A stretch of 64,000 nucleotides of DNA from Dactylonectria macrodidyma (lineage: Eukaryota; Ascomycota; Sordariomycetes; Hypocreales; Nectriaceae). The stretch spans positions 186,001-250,000 of the forward strand of contig JAGMUV010000033.1 of assembly GCA_020744425.1 (NCBI GenBank). The letters are read 5' to 3'. The position numbers were made by a program, and so were the translations under genes. This document shows positions 51,690 through 62,524 of the stretch, in pieces; positions within the stretch are counted from its first letter, which is position 1; each line of letters begins with the position of its first letter. The notes below the pieces were generated by a model. The model saw only the letters and a program-made list of their open reading frames with translations. It was not told the DNA's origin and did not search any database.

Positions 51690-52113
51690 TGTCAGATATT
51701 AAGGTGAATTGTGTGTATTTCTTGATCCTCTCGCAATCGAAGGACCTTTGAGACCTTATATCTTCGACTGGTTCCTTCTAGGACTTGAGTCCTAGAAAGT
51801 CCTAGATGAAAGTCCTACGATCTAAGTTTAGGACTACCGTAGAAACTCGAGAAATTGACGGGCTTGGCATTTCCACTTTTTCCTCGCTTATGCACGATCT
51901 GCCCCATAAAGCTCCGTTACGCCCTGCCTTGAGCCATTCACAATTGCAATCAGTTTTACAATATCCTCCTTATTTCCAAAGCAGCCATTGGTTAACCGAG
52001 CTTTCGGAGGTGCCCACTTTGCCAAGCCCGTCAATTTCTCGAGTTTCTACGGTACAAACTTTAATCCTGAACCTTAATCCTGAAGTTGAGGGTGTACCCT
52101 CCAACATTCAACA
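51690..52113. mobile_element. Solo LTR, family 1 copy B, containing MITE family A
   Basis: Same LTR as 2362-2566, with its own 5-base duplication GTTAC (51685-51689 and 52114-52118). Without the nested MITE and its TA it is 206 bases and nearly identical to copy A. Confidence 0.92.
51837..52052. mobile_element. MITE family A, copy 2, nested in the solo LTR (216 bp)
   Basis: CCGTAGAAACTCGAGAAATT and its inverse form the ends, with TA on both sides (51835-51836 and 52053-52054). The uninterrupted LTR at 2362-2566 shows the pre-insertion site: TTTAGGA-TA-CAAACT at 2501-2512. One extra C precedes the left TA in the filled copy. Confidence 0.96.
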
Positions 52114-52118
52114 GTTAC

Positions 52119-53867
<1,749 letters not shown>

Positions 53868-54307
53868 CAGCGTTCCTAATAAGTCAAGTCTAGCAAGTCA
53901 AGTTGGCAAGCCAAATCAAGTCTTGCAAATCAAATCGTCGGGCTCACAACCCAAATCAAGTCAAGTTCTCCTCACTCAGACTTGCCAGACTTGCAAGTCA
54001 TATATGGCATCTAGTTTTTCCTCTATATAGGGTCAATTGGCCCCGGAAAGTGGCCAAATATGGTTCTGGTGATAATTTTCTTGGAGTACGAAACTCGAAA
54101 GACACTTCTAAAGCGTGAGTTCCAAGTGGCTCGGAGCAAAATCCATATCACCTTTGACCTCTGGACTTCTCCAAACAATATTGCATTGCTTTCCATTATC
54201 GCCCACTTTGTTGACACTTCTGGGAAGCTCCAGTTACGTCTATTGTCCCTTGAACGGGTTGAAGGCAGCCACGGAGGCGAGAACCAGGCTCGGATCATGG
54301 TCCAGTT

Positions 54308-57300
54308 CAGGGCTCCTAATAGTGCAACCGTTCGGTTTAGAGACCTCAAACTGATCCATTAGTCCATTTGGCTTGGCCACACTAAACTGCCGACCCGTTT
54401 GACTTAGCCACACTAAACTGCCAGTCCGCCTGACTTGGCCAAACTAAACTATCAGTCTGCCTGAGAAACGCAAACTGAACTGTTGGTCTGTTCATCACGG
54501 CCAAACTAAACCAACAGTGCAAACTGTGGTCTACACTATTAGTCTGAACAAAATAACCCGACTTGCGGCCTGCCCTCCTCGTACCTGCCACGCTGCCTCC
54601 AAAGCTCCCAACGCCGTCGTCGAATTGCCTCACCCGCCGCCTTGCTAACCCCTTTCCTGAATACTAAGCATTGGAGATGGTGCTGGCGGCTGCCGTACAT
54701 AGCAACACTAGACACACTTAGACAACCGCGCATCTGACAAAGCAGAAATCTTACCTCTGATGGGACTATCAGAACGCTACTGTCCCAGGATCGTAGGCAT
54801 TCCAAGAGATTCAACGTTTCGATATTCATAGCTCCTCGCTGCTCTGCTACCGAGAGTTTGGCCTTAGAGAAGAGTCGCTCTGTCTCAGTAGACATCGGCG
54901 CAATCGACAGAATGTCAATGGCCATCAAAGATAAGTTAGGGAACCGCCGTCGCTGCGCTGGTTCCAACCACCATTTCAGCGGATCCGATACCATAATCAC
55001 AGGCTCACGGCAGTACGCTTCGTACTCGTCGTAGTCCATGTTGAAAATGGTAGCCTTTTGCTCTTTCATCCACACTTTGTACCCATTTAGTCGCCTTGTA
55101 GTTGGCTCCTGTGCAAAAACTGGTCGAAGAACAGGCAAGGAGGTGGTTGATTTGTACGCCTCCCTCCATAGCTCGCCTACGCGGGCTTTAGCCCTCTCAA
55201 TCCATTCAGTCTTGCCCTCCCAAGTCTTCTCCATGTATGCCCACTTGAGGGAAGGATTCAACACCGTCGCTGCTGAATAGACCGGCGAATCTTCCGTCAA
55301 TTCATAGTAGTCGGCCAGTTTTGCCCACGCGGTCTCCATCATAGTTGCCAGGTGGGGGATGGTAGTGGCCTTCTTGGCCGCCTCAATGTGATGCAAGAGA
55401 TAGTCCATGGCAGGCAGAACGTCAGAGATGGAAATCCCCATGCCTTCATTGGCTATTGTAGCGTCATAAAATGGCTCGAGAAATTTATGAGTCTCCGCCA
55501 AAGTTGTCCAGTCAGCTGGAGTCAGAACATCGTCCTGCAGAGCCGGCTCCTGAGCACAAAATACAGTGATAGCTTGCCGGATTTTAGGCCTGAGGACCCA
55601 TTCGACCATGCCGTACCACGAATTCCAACGAGTGTCATTATCGCGTCGTAGCCTTAGACCGTCGGTGAGACGAGTAAACGTTTGAAGTCGCTGGGGGGTC
55701 CAAGTGATGTAGACCACGATATTATGCAGCTTGCCTATCGCCCCTCGCTTTCTCCATTGCTCAACTTCCTCGTCGGATGGCCCGTGGTAGGAATCAGTTG
55801 TGGGTGGTCGCTTTCCAATGAGGAACTCCATCACAGCCAGATTAATGATGTGGCCGAAACAGCGAAGTCGGTGAGGAAGAGGATCGTAGAAAACATCGAA
55901 CTCCTGTTCTACGTCGTCGGAGATTTTGTCGATCATGGTGTTCATGTTGGTGGCATTATCCATCATAAAGTATCCAACTTTTGACGCTATTCCAAATTCT
56001 CGTATGAACTGCATGATAGCTTCTGCCATGTTCTCGCCGCTGTGCTGTCCTTCCAATTCCTTTATCCTCACCACCAGTGACTGCAGGCCATGATCTTCGG
56101 TAACGAATTGAACTGTGAATCCTATTACGCCAAAACAATTTGGCCATGTCCAGTTGTCAGGAACAATGTGGATTGATGAGAGGGCATTCTGTAGAGCTCG
56201 CTTTACAAACTCCTTTTTGTTGTCGTATCCCCATTGTAAGTCATTTTTAACCGTGTCACCAGACCTCGGGAGGAGATCATCAGCGGCCGGACGAATATAC
56301 CGGATAAAGTCGCGAAAGGCCGGCTGCTCAACATGAGCAAAGGAGAGGCTGCAAGCTACTGTGTATCGACAGTACAATTAGCGCAGAGTAGCTGGGTCTA
56401 GGGCATCTTCCTCTGCCGTCGCCTTGCGTTTCTTGGTGGAGGCAAGACTTTCATCGGCCAGGAAGGCAGTGATGTCTCCAAGGCGACTTTGCGTCACTTC
56501 CCGCATGGTCTCTTGCCTTCCAGAAACCATGATCTTGTGCTCCGTCCGCAAATGATTGACAATGGCGGACGACCCACCAGAGCAGTTGTATTTCTTCGCT
56601 CTTTTCTTGTCGAAGCAGGGTTGGCAATGCCACCATTTCGTTCCGTTGGAATCGACCCAAGCTGCCGGAGTACCCTTCCCTTCTTCGCTTCGACAGTACC
56701 GCCAGATGGGAGACGTCTTTTTGCGGGGCGCACTAGAGGGTGGCGAAGATGATGGTGATAATGCTGTATGAGCAAGAAGGTCGGAGTCAACCGTATGGCT
56801 GGTACTGCCAATAGCACTGGCAGTCTCGGAGTGATCCACGCTAGAGGACATGATTCAGCAAAGACGGCACGTAGACAATAAGGTGGCGATCACGGGAGTC
56901 TGGTAGAGCAGAATTGTTGAAGAGACCAGGTTGCTTGTGGCACCTTTGGTCTGTCGACCTCAAGGGTAGTGGGTGTAGATATAGGCTGTACAACTTCCTC
57001 CCAAGGCACTTGAGAGTCGATGACTACAAATATACAGGCCAAGCCGCAGGGGCTGAAATCAACCAACCGCTTCCAATCGTTGGATCCGGCCACCCATGCT
57101 TGGTAACCAGCCAATTCAGAAGTCCTAGAGATTGGTTTGGACTACAGGCTCCAAGTCGTTCTTGGATTCCGCCTTCAACTTCCCGGTTTGGCACTTATCA
57201 AGTCTGCTGGCCAATGATTGGCCACGGTAAAAAGTTAGGTTCGCTGCTGAATATGGACACTGTTTAAGACGATTGTGTCAGTAGCGTGATACCTACGTTA

Positions 57301-57655
57301 CAATAGCTTAACACAGCTAAACTATTGTACCCGCTAACATGTCTTAGCGCCCTATTGGAAATTTCCCCAGCGCGCTAGACGCGACTTGATACGCGTTGAG
57401 CCTGGACGCACTAATAGTGGGACTGTTAGTCTGCGACCCTCGCACTGCACTAGTGGTCAGTCTGGTCAAGTTCACACTGGACCATCAGTGTGGTCTGAAG
57501 GCTTGCACTGAACCAGCAGTGTGGTCTGAAGGCTTGCACTGAACCAGCAGTGTAGTCCGAGAAACGTACACTGAACCAATAGTGCACGGACTATTAGTGT
57601 GCACTGCAGTGTGCACTAATAGTGCTCTTAATGGTGCGCACTATTAGGAGCGCTG
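54308..57655 (-). mobile_element. Inner hAT transposon nested in the outer one (3348 bp)
   Basis: The ends are CAGGGCTCCTAATAGTGC and, inverted, CAGCGCTCCTAATAGTGC, one base apart. The exact 8-base repeat GTCCAGTT flanks it (54300-54307 and 57656-57663). Removing the element and one copy joins the outer transposase codons (MVQ-LFRDFD) in frame. Subterminal repeats (AAACTGCCAG/CTGACTTGGCC on the left, GAACCAGCAGTGTGGTCTG on the right) are obvious. Confidence 0.96.
54539..56851 (-). pseudogene. Inner hAT transposase with one in-frame stop
   Basis: The frame from 56851 (MSSSVDHSETAS) has a BED finger (WWHCQPC, then the His pair in IVNHLRTEH). It reaches EEDALDPATLR and meets TAA at 56380-56378. 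The same frame then runs on without a break for 612 codons: VACSLSFAHVEQPAF, YFMMDNATNMNTM, RLRCFGHIINLAVMEFL, DNDTRWNSWYGMV and the hATC region MAIDILSIAPMSTETERLFS. A single stop (CAA to TAA would explain it) therefore separates the DNA-binding and catalytic parts of an otherwise complete transposase. Confidence 0.9.
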
Positions 57656-59495
57656 GTCCAGTTGTTTAGGGACTTCGATATTAGCAAGAAACTCGGCTTC
57701 TTTACTGCTGATAACGCAGATTCTTGCGATACGGCAGTCAGGGCCATTCTTAAAGCGTTGAAGCCTCACTGAACTGAGTACCAAAGAGTCAAACTTGAAA
57801 GGCAGGTTCGAATCCGCTGCTTTGGCCACGTACTCAACCTCTCTGCCAAGGCCTTCCTCGAGGGAGCTTCGTCAGAAACCTTCGACTCTACCTATAATAA
57901 GGACAATCTTGATGTCGATACTGAACTGAGGCTTCTCAAAGAGTGGAGGAAGTATGGCCCAGTTGGCAAGCTTCACAACGCCGTCCATTTCATCCGCAGA
58001 TCCTCTCAACGGAGAGACCAATTCCTTGCAATCACCACTGGTCGAATCCGCGCGGATGTATTGCAAGAGCTGGGGCTTTGGCTAATCGAAAAGGACGTGG
58101 TGGGCTTGATGGTGAAGGCAGACAATGATACGCGGTGGAATTCGATATACCTTATGATCCTTCGTGCTATCAAGCTTAAGGACATCATTGATACCCTCTG
58201 CAGGCTGAGCAGGACAGACGAGAAACCTGAAAAACGGATCCCTGAAGAAGATGTCTTGCAACACGAAGACTGGCTCGTCCTCACGGAAATCCTCGAAATC
58301 TTGAAGCCATATATCGAGTATACCAAATACTTTGAGGGCAGGGAACCCAGGTTTGCGGAGGTCATCTCAACAGTCTGTTGCTTGCAAGACCACCTCAAGG
58401 AAATGCAAAAACGCTATAATGAGGGCCTTGTTGGTACACCTTTCGAGACACCACAGATCGATCTAGAAGAGCCTTCCTTTGGGTCTTCCGATTCAGCTGA
58501 AAGCTGTATATTTGTTGCAGGTGACGAATCCCAGATGCCTCGGCGCTCGCAGAGGGAAATCAGACTTCCTACCCGCCTCCAAGACTTCGAAGTCGATATT
58601 TCCTCTCCAAGACAAGCCTCGTCTATTCCTCAGAGCCGATCCTCTCCGCCTGAGTCACCAAGAGCCACTGAGGAGCTCCAACTCGGCGATCTAAGCCTCC
58701 GATATATACAGCACTCGCTTGAATTTGCCTCTAAGAAGCTGGAAAAGTACAGGAATCTGATGGAGGAGACAGGGGTCTATTGGGCGGCAATGATTCTGCA
58801 CCCAGCTCACAAGACACGGTTTATCGAAGTCTACTACCCCGAACGCAAGGAGGCCATTGTCAAGGACTTCAGGGCTTTGTTTGACGACTCATACGCGGAT
58901 AGGGCAAGTGGGAGCTCAGCCAGTTCCTCAGAATGCCCAGGCAAAGAAGACGAAGACTCCGTGGATCACTAAGGGCAATTATTATCAGACCCAACAACCA
59001 CGCTTGATCGACGAGATTGAGGACTACCTTTCAGAGCCTCCACGGCCATTGGCTGAGGAAGAGACTAATCAGGGAGGTGGGGAGGAAGCTGAGGACCTTA
59101 TTTCGTGGTGGGTCAGCAGAAAGGGCAAGTGGCCAAGGCTGTATCGAATGGCAATAGACTTCTTGACTATTCCTGCCATGTCAAGCGAGTGTGAGAGGTG
59201 CTTCAGCGTTGCGAAGCTTCAGATCTCTTCTCAGAGGCATCGGCAACACTTTGCAACGATGAAGTCTTGTCAATGCCTCAAGAACTGGGCTAGGATGGGT
59301 ATGTTCAATTGGAACCAGATGGGAGTTAGTAAAGCCTCTGGAGAGATCTCTGGAGGATAATCTGGGCCTAGGACTTGTCAAACACCACAAGTCAAGTCAA
59401 ATCTACGTCAGAAACAAACAAATATAGCCTGAAAATAGGCCAAGTCGACAAGTCTGGGGTGCCGACTTGACTTACTTGGCTTGTTAGGAACGCTG

Positions 59496-59985
59496 GTTCG
59501 AACTCCACCCGATATCGCGCGATAAGCAGTTCAATATAATCACGCAGCTGAAGCGCGCGTCGGATCATGTATAATTGCGAAAGCCATCGAGCATCGTTGT
59601 CCAAAACAACGTCCAAAGGTTTCTTAGTCTTGACTTTAGGGTCAGGCGACTGGTCGAAGGCGGTCTGCTGGAGCTCTCGAAGCAGGTACGTCAGCTTGTC
59701 AGATCTGTGGATAAATACCACAACATTGTGCAATTTGCCCACTGGACCCCTTTTCTGCCAAAGCAAATGCTCGGCTTCTGATAAAGGCGCCTGTCCAGAT
59801 AGCTGCCGTTCGAACGCGTCGGCTTTGTGGCCGAACAGTATGCTTTTGGCCGAGAGGTTCAGAGTGTGGCCAAAACAGCGCCCTCGCCTAGCCTTGCCAA
59901 CGAAGCCCAGCTCTCCTCCAATTATCTCCATAGCGGTATCGTTATTTTCCGCGTTATCCAACGTGAAATATCCAATCGGGAGTTA
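59496..59985 (-). pseudogene. Third hAT transposase, internal fragment
   Basis: The minus-strand frame reads IGYFTLDNAENNDTAMEII, RRGRCFGHTLNLSAKSILFG, GPVGKLHNVVVFIHRSD, LDVVLDNDARWLSQLYMI and LLIARYRVEFEP. At 59495 it is cut by the terminal repeat of the outer hAT. Both DNA-binding and hATC ends are missing. It differs from the other two transposases. Confidence 0.85.
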
Positions 59986-59999
59986 GCATTGCCGGGGGA

Positions 60000-60256
60000 A
60001 TGTTATCGCATCCGTCGTCCTACTCGCTCTGGACGGGGTAGAGCTTAGGTCAGTTCTTGCTGAACGATTCGTGTGGGCCTCCACAGGGAATGCACTTCAC
60101 TATCTCCTCGCCGCAGTTGTCGTGCCGGTGTCCCTCCTTAGCGCACCTGGCACATCTCTGGCGGTTTTTGCATCTGAAGGCCTTGTGCCCGACCTCCTGA
60201 CAGTTGTAGCATTGCTCCGGCCGTGGCCGTCGCTCAAATACTCCGGTGTAACCTGA
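60000..60256 (-). pseudogene. LINE ORF1 zinc-knuckle fragment
   Basis: Reading the minus strand from 60256 gives GYTGVFERRPRPEQCYNCQE, then three CCHC-type knuckles: CYNCQEVGHKAFRC, CARCAKEGHRHDNC and CIPCGGPHESF, before a TGA. They parallel those of the LINE at 24.1-24.3 kb (CGKCAETEHRHTQC, CALCGGPHESLSRNC). No other LINE sequence is next to it, so it is a scrap of about 85 codons. Confidence 0.78.
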
Positions 60257-60275
60257 CTATCCGCCAGCGCCACCG

Positions 60276-60755
60276 ATGGTCGCCTTCAACGCCGAATTCG
60301 ACGTTGAGGGCCTCCTCTTCTGGTCGGGCTGGATGATAAACCCCAATTCCCTCCATTACAATGATTCGCCGCAATCGATGGCCATGGAACATGCCTCACC
60401 ATTCGCGCCGTCCTGGAATGAGATGCCCGCGAGCCAAACCCTCGACGATGGTTTTGAATGGTTGACTGGGTTCGAGCATCAGATGTTCCTCCACACGAAC
60501 GAAAAACTGGTGGACGGATCTAGTCCGTGTGCCATCAGCCCGACGAGCCAGAGCGGGATAAGCGATGTTATGTTGGATGGCTCGAACCGCCCCACGCCGG
60601 CTGGGGACTTGGTGCCAGGAAGTTCGGTGTCAAGACGCGGCTGCAGGAAGAGCCAAAACTGGTACCACACAGACCTAAACGACACGTTTGAGGCGCTTCA
60701 CAACTGTCTTCCTTCGCTCTCTTTAGAACCCCATCAGCAGGAAATGGAAGATTGA
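60276..60755 (+). CDS. Hypothetical acidic protein (159 aa)
   Basis: The open frame from ATG 60276 has no transmembrane segment. Its composition (Ser, Pro, Asp, Met, few Lys) resembles an activation-domain-like or disordered protein, and its end (HTDLNDTFEALHNCLPSLSL) could be a helix of a DNA-binding or dimerisation motif. I do not recognise a family. It might be the N-terminal part of a longer multi-exon gene: 60762-60947 is also open (DVLSWIVDFRVVDICLAMCP) in another frame. Confidence 0.4.
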   Translation: MVAFNAEFDVEGLLFWSGWMINPNSLHYNDSPQSMAMEHASPFAPSWNEMPASQTLDDGFEWLTGFEHQMFLHTNEKLVDGSSPCAISPTSQSGISDVMLDGSNRPTPAGDLVPGSSVSRRGCRKSQNWYHTDLNDTFEALHNCLPSLSLEPHQQEMED

Positions 60756-60949
60756 TGACGGTTGGAGGGGATGGCCCAAAACGCGAACCAGGATGACGTG
60801 CTGAGCTGGATTGTGGACTTCAGGGTGGTCGATATATGCCTCGCAATGTGTCCGCCGGAGAACAAAAACCGGTTGGCGGAATTCCTCTGCGACTGCGGGC
60901 TTGCCTCCATCGATGGAAATGTTTACGAGACCTGTGCCTTAGAGTGAAA

Positions 60950-61116
60950 CATGATTAACATGACGGATAAGGGGGGGAAACCGCTGCAGCCGGATGCCAT
61001 TGATCAGGGCTATCATCCAAACTCCAAGGCCGGCAACCAGAGCCTTGATGCCTAGAGGCAGCCCGGTTCTGAGGCTGCCTGCGGCCTGGTCATGTCTCGA
61101 TCAGCGCCTCAGACGG
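60950..61116. other. Short intergenic stretch
   Basis: 3' flanks of the hypothetical gene and of the F-box relic facing it. Nothing else seen. Confidence 0.3.
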
Positions 61117-62524
61117 CTAATCCACAGTCTCTCGTACAAAGTAGCCGTCCCGCTTCATCTTCCAGCCTCGGAGGCCATGTAGTTGGACATACTGCATCGC
61201 CATGCTCCAGGCCTCTTCGGTAGCGGCATCGCCGCTCTCAAAAAACTTGGAGACTTTTCAAGCCTAGTTCCGCATCCGGGCCGAAGACCTCGCGCATGAT
61301 CAACGAGTATGCAGTGTCGCACTCGAGCCACAGGTCGGCAATGTCGATGTGGGCAAGTTTGCCGCTGGGCCAGGGGTCCAGTGCTCTGGGCATGATCTGT
61401 ATGTAGAGGTGTTCGACGGGTGGGCAGTACGGGATCACGACGTCCCGAATGTGACGGGAGAGCGGGAACGTACCGATGTAGGAGAACGAGCGGAGTGTCT
61501 TCTGAAGGCCGGTGAAGGACGGGTCTTTGGGGCTTAGAATGACAGGTAAGAGAGTTGGCAGCGAGTAGTGGAAGAAGTCGTAAGTTGAGTACACAGGGAC
61601 GAATGATCCTTCATTGACGAGCAACGAAGTCCAATCTCGAATGCTGAATAAATCACTAGGAGTCGGGCTTCCAGCTATACCCTAGTCGTGGGACGGCAAG
61701 AGGCCAAGGACGCTGACTAAATTGCCAGGGTGTGCAACGGAACGGGGTGTACGTGAAAGTGACAAGACATGATAGTGGCTATTGAACGCCAACTCGCTTG
61801 TCAAATCTACACTCCGACTCAAAAGCGAAGAAATGATATCCGCGGAGCCGATTAAGGTGATTCGAAGCGGATCAAGCTCCCCGAATATGGTTTGCCACAA
61901 CCAATTATTATCCCAAAGTTGCTGTGGAGATGCATTTGCTTCTCTTGCACTCAACCCGTCCGCGGAAACGGGACGCTGGGTCGATGAAAACTTTGGCGAT
62001 TCGGTAGAGACGACAGACCAGAGGAGATCCCAAGACGTTGGTGGCTGAGGGGGGCAGTCGTCCGGCGGCAAGAGACCCCAGAACTGGCCGTCGGGGTATC
62101 TGAAGCCTCCCGCTTCCTTCGGGGGATCCATGAGGATGGTGAAACTCTCCACAACCCTTGACAGACCATTGTGCTTCACAAAGTCTAGGATTTGGATCTG
62201 AGAGGCGATGTCACCACTTTTTGGTTTGTAGAATCGCTGGAAGGACCAAACGACATAGCGGAAGAGGAACTGCAAGACCGACTGTCTCCATAGGCGGCAC
62301 ACGAGGGAAGCGTTCTTGATAGGAGCGTCGGTTCGGGCATCGATAGGCCGAGCGATTTTAACCGTGTCTTCACGAAGCCTTTCTTGAAGATTTGACGGCG
62401 AGTGGAGGAAGCTGAAAATCTGAACAAGGAGCTCGTTCGGAAGGCGTTGGATCAATGGTGAGGGTGGCACTGGTGACGGCACCGAAGCTGACTCCATTTG
62501 GAGCGACGACAGAGTGGCGCTCAC
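61117..62524 (-). pseudogene. F-box protein gene with an in-frame stop and a frameshift
   Basis: The frame from 62524 (MSATLSSLQMESAS) has an F-box: LIQRLPNELLVQIFSFLHSP, then ASLVCRLWRQSVLQFLFRYV. F-box proteins hand substrates to SCF ubiquitin ligases. The rest resembles the leucine/aromatic-rich C-terminal part of fungal F-box proteins. At 61684-61682 a TAG interrupts LLPSHD-GIAGSPTPSDL, after which the frame is open for about 148 codons (MLVNEGSFVPVYSTYDFF). At a run of six T (minus strand, about 61255) it shifts: the neighbouring frame reads FESGDAATEEAWSMAMQYV and ends at 61117. Two small lesions in otherwise conserved-looking sequence suggest recent decay. Confidence 0.72.

Larger units (their letters stand above)
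54056..59360 (+). pseudogene. Outer hAT transposase, broken by nested insertion and frameshifts
   Basis: The first part (to 54307) reads LKREFQVARSKIHITFDLW, then GSHGGENQARIMVQ. The frame continues after the inner element at 57664 as LFRDFDISKKLGFFTADNA, IRCFGHVLNLSAKAFL, GPVGKLHNAVHFI and DNDTRWNSIYLM. A shift near 57780 and another near 58915 separate these from the hATC end (WVSRKGKWPRLYRMAIDFLT and SSECERCFSVAKLQ). The BED finger region is missing: coding sequence starts abruptly after the terminal repeats. Dead element. Confidence 0.85.
53868..59495 (+). mobile_element. hAT transposon relic (outer element), split by a second hAT
   Basis: The ends are CAGCGTTCCTAA and its inverse, followed inward by many AAGTCAAGT repeats (53880-54000 and 59385-59480), likely transposase-binding repeats. 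Its own sequence is about 2.3 kb after subtracting the inner element and one duplicate. The flanking 8-mers, AGCAACAC on the left and GTTCGAAC on the right, do not match: the left side lies in the C2H2 gene and the right side in another hAT gene. The two ends therefore probably derive from different copies joined by recombination or deletion. Confidence 0.85.
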
